A stretch of DNA of 64,000 bases, from NCBI RefSeq assembly GCF_003837805.1, contig NZ_RQIT01000012.1:1-64000 (forward strand), read 5' to 3'. The stretch's first letter is position 1; each line of letters opens with the position of its first letter. Position numbers and translations under genes: made by a program. The notes under the pieces are model-generated. The model was not told where the DNA came from, ran no database searches, and was given only the letters and a program-made list of their open reading frames with translations. Below are positions 19,169 to 26,362 of the stretch, piece after piece. The DNA comes from Bradyrhizobium sp. RP6 (GTDB taxonomy: Bacteria > Pseudomonadota > Alphaproteobacteria > Rhizobiales > Xanthobacteraceae).

Positions 19169-20134
19169 TCAGTAACCGAGGCCCTTCTTGCTGTCGTAGA
19201 TCTTCTGCGGATCGTCGGCGGCGGTATAGAGCTTGGACTCGGTCTGGATCCATTTGGGCGGAACAGTGCCCTTCTCCTTGAACGCCGCAATGGCATCGAG
19301 CGCTGGGCCGGCCATGTTCGGGGTCAGCTCGACCGTTGCATTGGCTTCGCCGGCGGCCATCGCCTTGAAGATGTCGGGGACTGCGTCGATCGAGACCGTG
19401 AGGATCTCCTTGCCGGGTTTGAGACCGGCTTCCTTCATGGCCTGGATCGCGCCGACCATCATGTCATCGTTGTGGGCGTAGACCGCGCAGATCGACTTGC
19501 CGCCGCCTTCGGCCTTGATGAAGCTTTCCATCACCTCCTTGCCCTTGGCGCGGGTGAAGTCGCCGGTCTGGCTGCGCACCACCTTCAGGTTCGCATGTTT
19601 GGCGATGGCGGTGTCGAAGCCCTTCTTGCGGTTGGCCGCGACGCTGGCGCCGACCGTGCCCTGCAACTCGACGATGTTGCAGGGCTTCGTCCCGACCGTC
19701 TTGGCGAGCCAGTCGCCGGCGACGGCGCCTTCATGCACGCTGTCGGAGGTGACGGCGGTGAGATAGAGGTCCTTGCCGGAAGGGTCGATGTCGCGGTCGA
19801 GCAGCACGACCGGGATCTTGGCTTCCTTGGCTTCCTTCAGCACCGACTCCCAGCCGGTCGAGACGACGGGCGCAAGGAAGATGGCATCGACGTTTTGCGC
19901 GATGAAAGAGCGGATCGCCTTGATCTGGTTCTCCTGCTTCTGCTGCGCGTCGGCAATCTTGAGATTGACTTTGCGCTTAGCGGCTTCCTGCTTGGAGACC
20001 GAAGTCTCGGCCGCGCGCCAGCCGGATTCCGATCCGATCTGCGAGAAGCCGATGGTGAGCTGGGCAGCGCTGGCTGGTAGCGCGAGCAACAAGGCGGCCG
20101 CGGCGCTGGCCGCAAAGAGGACTTTAGGGGTCAT
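19169..20134 (-). CDS. ytfQ: periplasmic sugar-binding protein, YtfQ (galactofuranose-binding) type
   Basis: A 321-residue periplasmic binding protein with an N-terminal signal peptide (hydrophobic AAAALLLALPASAAQ). The mature start LTIGFSQIGSESGWRAAET is characteristic of YtfQ-like proteins, as are QEAAKRKVNLKIADAQQKQENQ and the VLLDRDIDPSGKDLY segment. It delivers a sugar, by homology galactofuranose or a similar furanose or pentose, to YtfRT-YjfF. It is first in the downstream chain and probably has its own promoter in the 390-nt gap upstream. Confidence 0.9.
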   Translation of the reverse strand: MTPKVLFAASAAAALLLALPASAAQLTIGFSQIGSESGWRAAETSVSKQEAAKRKVNLKIADAQQKQENQIKAIRSFIAQNVDAIFLAPVVSTGWESVLKEAKEAKIPVVLLDRDIDPSGKDLYLTAVTSDSVHEGAVAGDWLAKTVGTKPCNIVELQGTVGASVAANRKKGFDTAIAKHANLKVVRSQTGDFTRAKGKEVMESFIKAEGGGKSICAVYAHNDDMMVGAIQAMKEAGLKPGKEILTVSIDAVPDIFKAMAAGEANATVELTPNMAGPALDAIAAFKEKGTVPPKWIQTESKLYTAADDPQKIYDSKKGLGY

Positions 20135-20524
20135 CAGGCGTGTCTCCCAAGATGTTTATCTGAGATGCCGATTGGTATCATGGCACCCACAGGCCAGCCT
20201 TTGGGGCGGCGGAAGGCACTATTTCACGGAAGATCGGTTCCGACTAGTCATATTATTTGACTATTCGACGGAAGACAGAGATCGGCGGGATGGACGGTCT
20301 TACGACACGCTCAGAGCGATTTTGTTCCAGCGCTGCAACGGGGAGATGAAAATTATGGGCGGCCAGGATGAGGGAGTCCGCGAGAACGGTGACCGACAGC
20401 CTCGCAATCTCCTCCGCATGGGAAGAGTTCTGCGCCTATCGACCAGATCGACTCGTGGAGAGTCCCCTCTCCCGCCACGCTTCGCGTGTCGGCCTTTCCC
20501 CGCGTGCAGGGAGAGGCGATGGAA
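20135..20524. other. intergenic region with AT-rich inverted repeat upstream of ytfQ
   Basis: No credible gene. The part near ytfQ contains an AT-rich patch in otherwise GC-rich DNA with the perfect inverted repeat TAGTCA-N7-TGACTA at 20245-20263. An ATTGGTATCATGG half-site resembling FadR-type GntR operators lies at 20171-20183. The far end (20460-20520) carries a degenerate copy of the CTCTCCC...GGGAGAGG palindromic repeat. Confidence 0.5.
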
Positions 20525-21697
20525 CTAGATCAGCTTCCGTTGCGCCAGATTCTTCATCAGCGCGCCGATGCCAAACGTCCAGGGCTCGCACTCGTCACTG
20601 GTGCGCATGCGATTGACGAGCTTGCCCAGTTGCGGCGCGGAGATCGTGACGATGTCGTCCCGCTTGTGGGTGAACCCCTGCCCTGGCGCATCGCGATCCT
20701 TGACCGGTGCGAACATCGTTCCCAGGAACAGCACGAAGCCGTCAGGGTATTGATGGATCTTGCCGATGGTCTGCGCGACCAGATCAGTCGGATCGCGGCT
20801 GATCTTGCTGATCGAGGAATGGCCGTCGAGGACGAAGCCGTCCGTGCCCGTGACATTCAGGCTGATCTCCAGCTTGCGCGCGTCGTCGAGCGTAAAACTG
20901 TCGTCGAACAGGCGCAGCAGCGGACCGATTGCGCAGGACGCGTTGTTGTCCTTGGCCTTCGACAGCAGCAGCGCCGAACGGCCTTCGAAATCGCGCAGAT
21001 TCACGTCGTTGCCGAGCGCTCCGCCGACGATCTTGCCACGGCTGGAGACGAACAGCACCAGTTCGGGCTCCGGATTATTCCAAGTCGATTTCGGATGCAG
21101 GCCGGCATCCATGCCGGTGCCGACCGACGACAGCGTCGGCGCCTTGGTGAAGACTTCGGCGTCGGGGCCGATACCGACCTCGAGATACTGGCTCCAGGCG
21201 TTCTGATCGATCAGCACCTGCTTCAAGTGCATCGCCTGGTCCGAGCCCGGCTCGAGCTTGGACAGATCGTCGCCGATCAGCCGTGTGACTTCTTTGCGGA
21301 TCGCCTCGGCGGAGGCCGGGTTGCCCTTGGCGCGCTCCTCGATGACGCGTTCGAGCATCGAGATGGCGAAGGTGACGCCCGCAGCCTTCAACGTCTGGAG
21401 ATCGACCGGTGCAAGCAACCACGGCTTTTTCGGGTCACGCCCGTCGGGTGCCGTGTTGGCAACAATTGCTTCGAGATCGCCGATGCGTTCACGCTTGGCC
21501 GCAGCAAGCGCCTGGGCGGGATTGTCTTCTTCGCAGAGCGCGCTGATGGTCGGGAATCTGGCGGTGACATCGAACACGCCGTCGCCGCGCACGGCGACCA
21601 CGGCCGGACCATTGACCTGCGGCAGCCAGACGCGGCCGGCCAATGTTCCCCGCGTGCCATCCTCGGGGAGAAGATCCTTCACAGTCAATGTCGTCAT
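20525..21697 (-). CDS. fumarylacetoacetate hydrolase-family protein, probable 2-keto-3-deoxy sugar acid dehydratase
   Basis: A 390-residue protein of the long FAH-fold group. Metal-site residues are visible in NPEPELVLF (E-x-E) and GNDVNLRDFEG, followed by SKAKDNNASCAIGP and the LVAQTIG segment. Proteins of this size and type include the XylX-like 2-keto-3-deoxyxylonate dehydratases of oxidative pentose pathways. Next to the sugar 1-dehydrogenase and lactonase, dehydration of a 2-keto-3-deoxy pentonate is the best guess. The aldonate dehydratase and the semialdehyde dehydrogenase that such a pathway needs are not in the window. Start at the ATG at 21697; upstream codons are shadow. Confidence 0.75.
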   Translation of the reverse strand: MTTLTVKDLLPEDGTRGTLAGRVWLPQVNGPAVVAVRGDGVFDVTARFPTISALCEEDNPAQALAAAKRERIGDLEAIVANTAPDGRDPKKPWLLAPVDLQTLKAAGVTFAISMLERVIEERAKGNPASAEAIRKEVTRLIGDDLSKLEPGSDQAMHLKQVLIDQNAWSQYLEVGIGPDAEVFTKAPTLSSVGTGMDAGLHPKSTWNNPEPELVLFVSSRGKIVGGALGNDVNLRDFEGRSALLLSKAKDNNASCAIGPLLRLFDDSFTLDDARKLEISLNVTGTDGFVLDGHSSISKISRDPTDLVAQTIGKIHQYPDGFVLFLGTMFAPVKDRDAPGQGFTHKRDDIVTISAPQLGKLVNRMRTSDECEPWTFGIGALMKNLAQRKLI

Positions 21698-21752
21698 GGC
21701 CGGCGTCCTCGCTGTTTCTAAGGACCGGCCGCGCTCGAAGACGGCCGATCGC

Positions 21753-21768
21753 ATTGGCGAAGACCAAT
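21753..21768. promoter_or_regulatory. inverted repeat before the FAH-family gene, candidate GntR operator
   Basis: ATTGG-N6-CCAAT is a perfect dyad centred about 64 nt upstream of the ATG. FadR-subfamily GntR proteins often bind TTGGT/ACCAA-type dyads, and such a regulator is encoded in the neighbouring sugar operon. Binding is inferred. Confidence 0.4.
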
Positions 21769-21808
21769 AAACGTCTGGCGGGGGAAGTCCAGAGCGGCAA
21801 CGAGGCCG

Positions 21809-22786
21809 CTATGCCCCTGCCCGCGCCTTGCGGGCCGCGATCTGCTGCAGCGCCCAGCGTGCGTTCTTGCGGACATCGGGATCGAGATCGTCGCCGATCA
21901 CGGCCAGGAACGCCTCGCCGTCGGGATGGGCGATCTCGCCGAGCGCGGCGGCCGCCTCCTTGCGCAGGTTCGCCTGGTCATGGTTGACGCAATTGCCAAT
22001 CGGGCGCACCGCGCGCTCGACCTTCATCTTGCCGAGGCTGCGAATGGCCTTGAGCCGCACCTGCCAGAATTCGTCGGCGAGCGAGCTGACGAGCTGATCG
22101 GCCGCGAGCGAACCGTTGGCGTTGAGACCCAGCGTTTCCGCAGCCATCTCGCGGACCATCCAGTCCGGGTCTTTCAGCGCGCGCGTGATCGTCTCTGCCG
22201 CGGGCTTCATCTGCGAGAAAGCCAACGCGCTGACCGCGGCGCGGCGGACATGGGCGTCGGGATCGTTGATCAGCGCGGTCAGCGCCGGGATCGATTCCTC
22301 AAGCTTCAAGAATCCGATCACGCCGATCGCCTGCACGCGCACGGCGGCATCGGCGTCCTGGAGTGCTTCCAGCGCCGGCTTCAGCGTGTCCTTGCAGCGC
22401 AATTCCTTCAACGCACGCAGCGCGCCCATGCGGACGAAGGCGTGCGCGTGCTTGACCAGCGGCAGGATGATCCCGGCGCAGGCCGGATCCTTGAACTCGG
22501 CCATGCTGTCGGCCGCCGCCGCCGCAACGATCCGCTCTGGGTCGACCAGCAGCTTCACCAGCGCGCTCGCCGCCTCCGGCCCGTCGAACTCGCCGAGCGC
22601 CATCGCGACCTGCTGGCGCACGCCGCTGTCGGGATCGGCGACCATCTTGGCGAGATGCGCGACCGCGGCGGGATCGCCGGAATGGCCGAGCGCGATGATG
22701 GCGACGCGACGCTCTGCCGGATCGGCCGCCTGCAGCCGCTCGTCAGCGTCTTCGAGGTCGTCATAGGACTCGAACGGGCTCGACAT
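21809..22786 (-). CDS. HEAT-repeat protein
   Basis: A 325-residue protein made almost entirely of HEAT repeats, about nine units of roughly 31 residues. Recurrent cores are ALGHSGDPAAVAHLA, QVAMALGEF, MGALRALKEL, VQAIGVIGFL, RRAAVSALAF, MAAETLGLN and RKEAAAALGEIA. Such solenoids are protein-protein scaffolds or assembly factors; the phycobilin-lyase and oriented PBS-repeat proteins are relatives. It starts 2 nt after the ferredoxin gene, so it is the third gene of an AprA-like / AprB-like / HEAT operon. A role as scaffold or maturation factor for the redox pair is inferred. Confidence 0.85.
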   Translation of the reverse strand: MSSPFESYDDLEDADERLQAADPAERRVAIIALGHSGDPAAVAHLAKMVADPDSGVRQQVAMALGEFDGPEAASALVKLLVDPERIVAAAAADSMAEFKDPACAGIILPLVKHAHAFVRMGALRALKELRCKDTLKPALEALQDADAAVRVQAIGVIGFLKLEESIPALTALINDPDAHVRRAAVSALAFSQMKPAAETITRALKDPDWMVREMAAETLGLNANGSLAADQLVSSLADEFWQVRLKAIRSLGKMKVERAVRPIGNCVNHDQANLRKEAAAALGEIAHPDGEAFLAVIGDDLDPDVRKNARWALQQIAARKARAGA

Positions 22787-22788
22787 GA

Positions 22789-23022
22789 TCACCTCAACAG
22801 ATAGGGAATGTTGACGGTGACGGCACCGGTCGGGCAATCGGCTTCGCAGGGCATGCAATACCAACACTCGTCATAGGCCATGTAGGCCTTGTTGGTCATG
22901 TCGCTGATGCGCAGGACGTCGAGCGGGCAGACGTCGACGCAGACGGTGCAACCCTTGTCAGCGATGCATTTGGCGTCGTCGACGACCACAGGAACCGATG
23001 TCTGATAGGACGCGAGAGGCAT
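22789..23022 (-). CDS. AprB-like ferredoxin with two [4Fe-4S] motifs
   Basis: A 77-residue ferredoxin with eight cysteines in two clusters: CIADKGCTVCVDVCP (residues about 17-31) and CWYCMPCEADCP (about 51-62). The second cluster and the following TGAVTV strongly recall the beta subunit of APS reductase (CWECYSCxxxCPxGAI), but the long C-terminal tail of AprB is absent. It lies between the flavoprotein and the HEAT-repeat genes and probably passes electrons between the flavoprotein and a reductase such as the adjacent Fpr. Start at the ATG at 23022; earlier in-frame codons are shadow. Confidence 0.88.
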   Translation of the reverse strand: MPLASYQTSVPVVVDDAKCIADKGCTVCVDVCPLDVLRISDMTNKAYMAYDECWYCMPCEADCPTGAVTVNIPYLLR

Positions 23023-23053
23023 ATGATGTTTCCTGTTGCTGTGTTCTGGTGTG

Positions 23054-24796
23054 TCAGGCCGAGGCGCGGATGCGCTGCTTGTCGTAGAGATCCTTTTCGT
23101 CGTCGGCGATCGGCACGACATAAGGCTCCACGGCGCGCTTCTCGCTGGTCATCTTGCCGTCGCGCTTGGACAGCAGGGTGTGGCAGAACCAGTTCTCGTT
23201 GTCCTTCTCCGGGAAATCCGTGCGCCAGTGATAGAGGCCCCAGCGGCTCTCCTCACGGTAGAGCGAAGCGTGCGCAGCCATGTCGGCGCAATCCATGATC
23301 GACTGCACTTCGAGGGCGCGGAGCAGCTCGTGCGCGTTGCGCGCGATCATGCGCACCTGCATGTCCTCCCGCGCCTCGGCGAGACGGCGCATGCCGAGCT
23401 CGTATTTGCGCGTGACCTTCGGCGGCTGAAGATAGTCGTTGACCAGGCGCCGGGTCTTGTACTCGATCTGGTTCGGCGGAATGCCGTCCTCGCGCCTGGT
23501 CGGCGCCATCACGCGGTCGCGCTCCATCGCGACGTCGGCGGCGTCGAACTCCGCGAAGTCATGGTTGTCGGCGAACTCCATCGCATCGATACCGGCGACC
23601 GAGCCGTTGGTGAAGGCGCCCAGCATGTAATTGTGCGGCACGCTCGCCATGTCGCCGGCGGCGTAGAGGCCGGGCACGGTGGTGCGGGCATTGTCGTCGA
23701 CGAACACGCCGGAGGCGCTGTGGCCGGAGCAGAAGCCGATTTCGGAGATGTGCATCTCGATCGACTCGCTGCGGTAGTCGACGCCGCGCCCCTGCTGGAA
23801 CAGGCCGCGCGTCGGTCGCTCCACCTTGTGCAGCGTGGACTCGATCTCGGAGATGGTGTCGGGATGGAGATGCTTGAGCTGGAGAAACACTGGGCCCTTG
23901 CCGGACAGGAGCTCGTTGTAGAACTCCAGCATCATCTGACCCGACCAGTAGTCGCATTCGATAAAGCGCGAGCCCTCGTTGTTCGCCGTATATGCGCCGA
24001 AGGGGCCGGCGACATAGGCGCAGGCCGGGCCGTTATAGTCCTTGATCAGCGGGTTGATCTGGAAGCATTCGAGGTTCGCGAGCGCGGCGCCGGCATGATA
24101 GGCCATGGCGTAGCCGTCGCCGGAATTGGCGGCATTCTCATAGGTGCCGAACATGTAGCCCGACGTTGGCAGGCCCAGGCGGCCGGCGGCGCCCATGCAG
24201 AGGATCACGGCCTTGGCCTTGATCACCAGCATCTCGGCGGTGCGGGTATTGACACTGACGGCCCCCGCGATGCGACCATCGGCGGACTTCAGCAGCCGCG
24301 TCGCCATGTAACGGTTGGAGATCAGGATGCGGGCCCGGCGGAGCTGGCGGTACAGCGCCTTCTTCACGGTCTCGCCGTTCGGCATCGGCAGAACGTAGGT
24401 GCCGATGTGGTGCACCTTCTTGACGGCGTAGTCGCCGTTCTCGTTCTTCAGGAAGCGGATGCCGAAGCTGTCGAGTTCCTCGATGATCTTGTAGCAGTTC
24501 TGCGCGTACTTATAGACCGCCTTCTGATCGACGATGCCGTCATTGGCGATGGTGATTTCCTTGGTGTACTGCTCCGGCGTCGCATAGCCGGGAATGACAG
24601 CGTTGTTGAGCCCATCCATACCCATCGAGATCGCGCCGGAGCGCTTGACGTTGGCTTTCTCGAGCAGGACGACATTGGCCTTCGGGTTCTTCAGCTTCGC
24701 CTTCAGCGCCGCCATCGGGCCGGCCGTGCCGCCGCCGATCACCAGCACATCGCAGGAAACCTCGGAAAGTCCGTCGACGATCTGATCTAGTGCCAT
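23054..24796 (-). CDS. AprA/fumarate reductase-like flavoprotein
   Basis: A 580-residue FAD-dependent oxidoreductase of the fumarate reductase/succinate dehydrogenase/APS reductase superfamily. The FAD Rossmann motif VLVIGGGTAGPMAALKA is at about 18-34, an ERSGAI-like segment (KRSGAISMGMDG) follows, and the second FAD motif VPGLYAAGDMASVPHN is near residue 375. Pairing with an AprB-like ferredoxin makes it look like an AprBA relative, but the active-site residues of true APS reductase cannot be confirmed by eye and the substrate is unknown. It is first in the operon, 31 nt before the ferredoxin, with a conserved dyad (24857-24883) upstream. I chose the ATG at 24796. Confidence 0.85.
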   Translation of the reverse strand: MALDQIVDGLSEVSCDVLVIGGGTAGPMAALKAKLKNPKANVVLLEKANVKRSGAISMGMDGLNNAVIPGYATPEQYTKEITIANDGIVDQKAVYKYAQNCYKIIEELDSFGIRFLKNENGDYAVKKVHHIGTYVLPMPNGETVKKALYRQLRRARILISNRYMATRLLKSADGRIAGAVSVNTRTAEMLVIKAKAVILCMGAAGRLGLPTSGYMFGTYENAANSGDGYAMAYHAGAALANLECFQINPLIKDYNGPACAYVAGPFGAYTANNEGSRFIECDYWSGQMMLEFYNELLSGKGPVFLQLKHLHPDTISEIESTLHKVERPTRGLFQQGRGVDYRSESIEMHISEIGFCSGHSASGVFVDDNARTTVPGLYAAGDMASVPHNYMLGAFTNGSVAGIDAMEFADNHDFAEFDAADVAMERDRVMAPTRREDGIPPNQIEYKTRRLVNDYLQPPKVTRKYELGMRRLAEAREDMQVRMIARNAHELLRALEVQSIMDCADMAAHASLYREESRWGLYHWRTDFPEKDNENWFCHTLLSKRDGKMTSEKRAVEPYVVPIADDEKDLYDKQRIRASA

Positions 24797-24856
24797 CACT
24801 TGCTCCTGGTTCGCCGATAGCCGGCGCCTTTGCATCAGATTTGTTCAGGGAGCTTT

Positions 24857-24883
24857 CCGGCGATAGCAATTAGTTGTCGCCGG
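24857..24883 (-). promoter_or_regulatory. conserved motif site A, upstream of the AprA-like gene
   Basis: Arms CCGGCGA and TCGCCGG flank a core CAATTAGTTG (24867-24876). Read towards the gene, the core is CAACTAATTG, the same as in sites B, C and D of this cluster. It begins 61 nt upstream of the AprA-like start. Confidence 0.6.
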
Positions 24884-24898
24884 GATGCGATTTGCGCC

Positions 24899-25672
24899 TC
24901 AGCGCTCGACGAAGGCCTTTTCGATGACGAAATGACCGGGCTGGCTATGGTTGCCTTCCGCGAAGCCGCGTGCGGAGAACATGTCGTGCAGCTCCTCCAG
25001 CATCGCGGGGCTGCCGCACAGCATGATGCGGTCGGTCTCGATATCGAGGCCGGATTGCTCGATATCGTCAAAAAGCTGGTTCGAGGCGATCAGGTCGGTG
25101 ATGCGGCCGCGGTTCCGGAACGGCTCGCGGGTGACGGTCGGGTAGTAGACGAGCTTGTCACGGATCAACGGCCCGAAGAATTCGTGATTGCGCAGACCAT
25201 CGACGACGTGCTCGCCATAGGCAAGCTCGGAGACCTGGCGGCAGCCATGGGCGAGCACGATGGTCTCGTAGTTCTCGTAGACGTCGGGGTCCTTGATCAG
25301 GCTGGCGAAGGGCGCAAGGCCCGTTCCGGTCGAGAGCAGCAGCAGGCGCTTTCCCGGAATGAGATTGCTGGTGATCAGCGTCCCCGTCGCCTTGCGGCCG
25401 ACCAGGATGATATCGCCTTCCCTGATCTTCTGCAGGCGCGAGGTCAGCGGGCCGTCCTGAACCTTGATCGAGAAGAATTCGAGCGCCTCCTCGTGGTTGG
25501 CGCTGGCCATGCTGTAGGCCCGCATCAAGGGCTTGCCTTCGACCTCCAGGCCGATCATCGCGAACTGACCGTTCTGGAAACGAAAACCGGGATCGCGCGT
25601 GGCGGTGAAGCTGAACAGGGACTCGGTCCAGTGCCTGACCGACAGAACCGTTTCCTTCTGAAATGCACTCAT
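24899..25672 (-). CDS. fpr: ferredoxin--NADP+ reductase
   Basis: A 257-residue bacterial-type Fpr. FAD-binding RAYSMAS near residue 50, the GTGLAPFASLI segment for the nucleotide domain, MLCGSPAML, and the C-terminal VIEKAFVER are all typical of the subclass I bacterial enzymes. It moves electrons between NADPH and ferredoxin or flavodoxin. Lying immediately upstream of the AprA-like/ferredoxin operon on the same strand (102-nt gap with site A), it is the probable electron donor or acceptor for that pair. Two copies of the conserved motif (D and B) lie upstream of it. Confidence 0.92.
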   Translation of the reverse strand: MSAFQKETVLSVRHWTESLFSFTATRDPGFRFQNGQFAMIGLEVEGKPLMRAYSMASANHEEALEFFSIKVQDGPLTSRLQKIREGDIILVGRKATGTLITSNLIPGKRLLLLSTGTGLAPFASLIKDPDVYENYETIVLAHGCRQVSELAYGEHVVDGLRNHEFFGPLIRDKLVYYPTVTREPFRNRGRITDLIASNQLFDDIEQSGLDIETDRIMLCGSPAMLEELHDMFSARGFAEGNHSQPGHFVIEKAFVER

Positions 25673-25743
25673 GCTCTCTCCTTCGATCGATGGCGCAGAA
25701 GGTTTCCAAGAGCAGCGAGTCCGGCAATGCGGAAGTGGAATTC

Positions 25744-25761
25744 CCGGTCGATTAGTTTCAC
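25744..25761 (-). promoter_or_regulatory. conserved motif site D, upstream of fpr
   Basis: Core CGATTAGTTT (25749-25758) preceded by CCGGT. Its reverse complement contains AACTAATCGAC, identical over 11 nt to site C upstream of the ABC transporter operon. It lies about 72 nt before the fpr start. Confidence 0.5.
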
Positions 25762-25805
25762 ATTTCGCGAGCGATGACTGAAGAAGGCACGCGATCCGGC
25801 CTGCG

Positions 25806-25826
25806 CCGGCAATTAGTTGCTATTCG
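25806..25826. promoter_or_regulatory. conserved motif site B, between fpr and the DUF971 gene
   Basis: CCGGCAATTAGTTGCTAT, with the dyad GCAA-N4-TTGC, lies 42 nt before the DUF971 start and 134 nt before fpr, so it can serve either divergent promoter. The 10-nt core is identical to site A. Confidence 0.6.
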
Positions 25827-25867
25827 TATGCGCCCGCACCGACGTAGATAGAAGTCGGAGGTTCGTC

Positions 25868-26179
25868 ATGACCATGACCTTGCTGGCACCTGCTGTCGCC
25901 GACTATGAAGCCAGCGCCGATCTCGCCGCGCTGCTGGTCCGCACCCCACAGGACGACGCGCTCAGCGTTTCTGCCGAAACACTCCGCCTCTCCTGCAAAT
26001 GCGCCCACTGCACCCGCGCACGCTTCGATGGCCGCTTTCCTGAAGCATTTCCCGGCATTGCCATCACCGAGATCGGCGACCTCGGTTACGGGCTGAACAT
26101 CTCGTTCTCGGATGGGCATAACCGCGGCATTTACCCGAAGTCCTATCTGCTCAGCCTGGCCGGGTGTTTGACCCCATAA
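25868..26179 (+). CDS. DUF971-domain protein (gamma-butyrobetaine hydroxylase N-terminal-like)
   Basis: A 103-residue single-domain protein. LRLSCKCAHC (Cys-x-Cys-x2-Cys) and ISFSDGHNRGIYP provide three cysteines and one histidine at the places that bind zinc in the N-terminal domain of gamma-butyrobetaine hydroxylase. Stand-alone DUF971 proteins are widespread and of uncertain function; some are fused to Mrp-type Fe-S carriers. A strong GGAGG ribosome binding site sits 6 nt before the ATG. It diverges from fpr and shares motif site B, so it belongs with the redox cluster. Confidence 0.85.
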   Translation: MTMTLLAPAVADYEASADLAALLVRTPQDDALSVSAETLRLSCKCAHCTRARFDGRFPEAFPGIAITEIGDLGYGLNISFSDGHNRGIYPKSYLLSLAGCLTP

Positions 26180-26183
26180 CTTA

Positions 26184-26285
26184 GTCATCATCCGGGGGCG
26201 CCCGAAGGGCGAGCCCGGAATCCATAGCCCCGGCTCGTGGTTATGGATTCCGGGCCTGCGCGCTTTGCGCGCATCCCGGAATGAC
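26184..26285. repeat. palindromic intergenic repeat, copy 2
   Basis: Begins GTCATCATCCGGGGGCGCCC and ends CATCCCGGAATGAC. Inside, GCCCGGAATCCATA pairs with TATGGATTCCGGGC and a GCGCGCTTTGCGCGC hairpin follows. Same family as 10636-10736 and 33788-33866. It fills the gap between the DUF971 stop and the sigma-54 promoter. Confidence 0.8.
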
Positions 26286-26309
26286 GCAGAAAGTGAATCG
26301 CTCCCCATC

Positions 26310-26325
26310 TGGCACGGACATTGCT
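26310..26325 (+). promoter_or_regulatory. sigma-54 (RpoN) -24/-12 promoter of the Crp/Fnr gene
   Basis: TGGCACGGACATTGCT, preceded by C, matches the sigma-54 consensus YTGGCACG-N4-TTGCW at every fixed position, with the required 10 nt between the GG and GC dinucleotides. Transcription would start near 26336, about 27 nt before the ATG at 26363, with a CGGAGG ribosome binding site in between. No enhancer-binding site was clear by eye. Confidence 0.8.
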
Positions 26326-26362
26326 CCTCTTTAGAACGATTTGAACGTTCCGGAGGCAGACG

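Noticed and set aside
26184..26285. Considered as a small RNA gene because of its cloverleaf-like pairing
   Set aside because: Two related elements elsewhere in the window and shared ends show it is an intergenic repeat; no promoter is visible for it.
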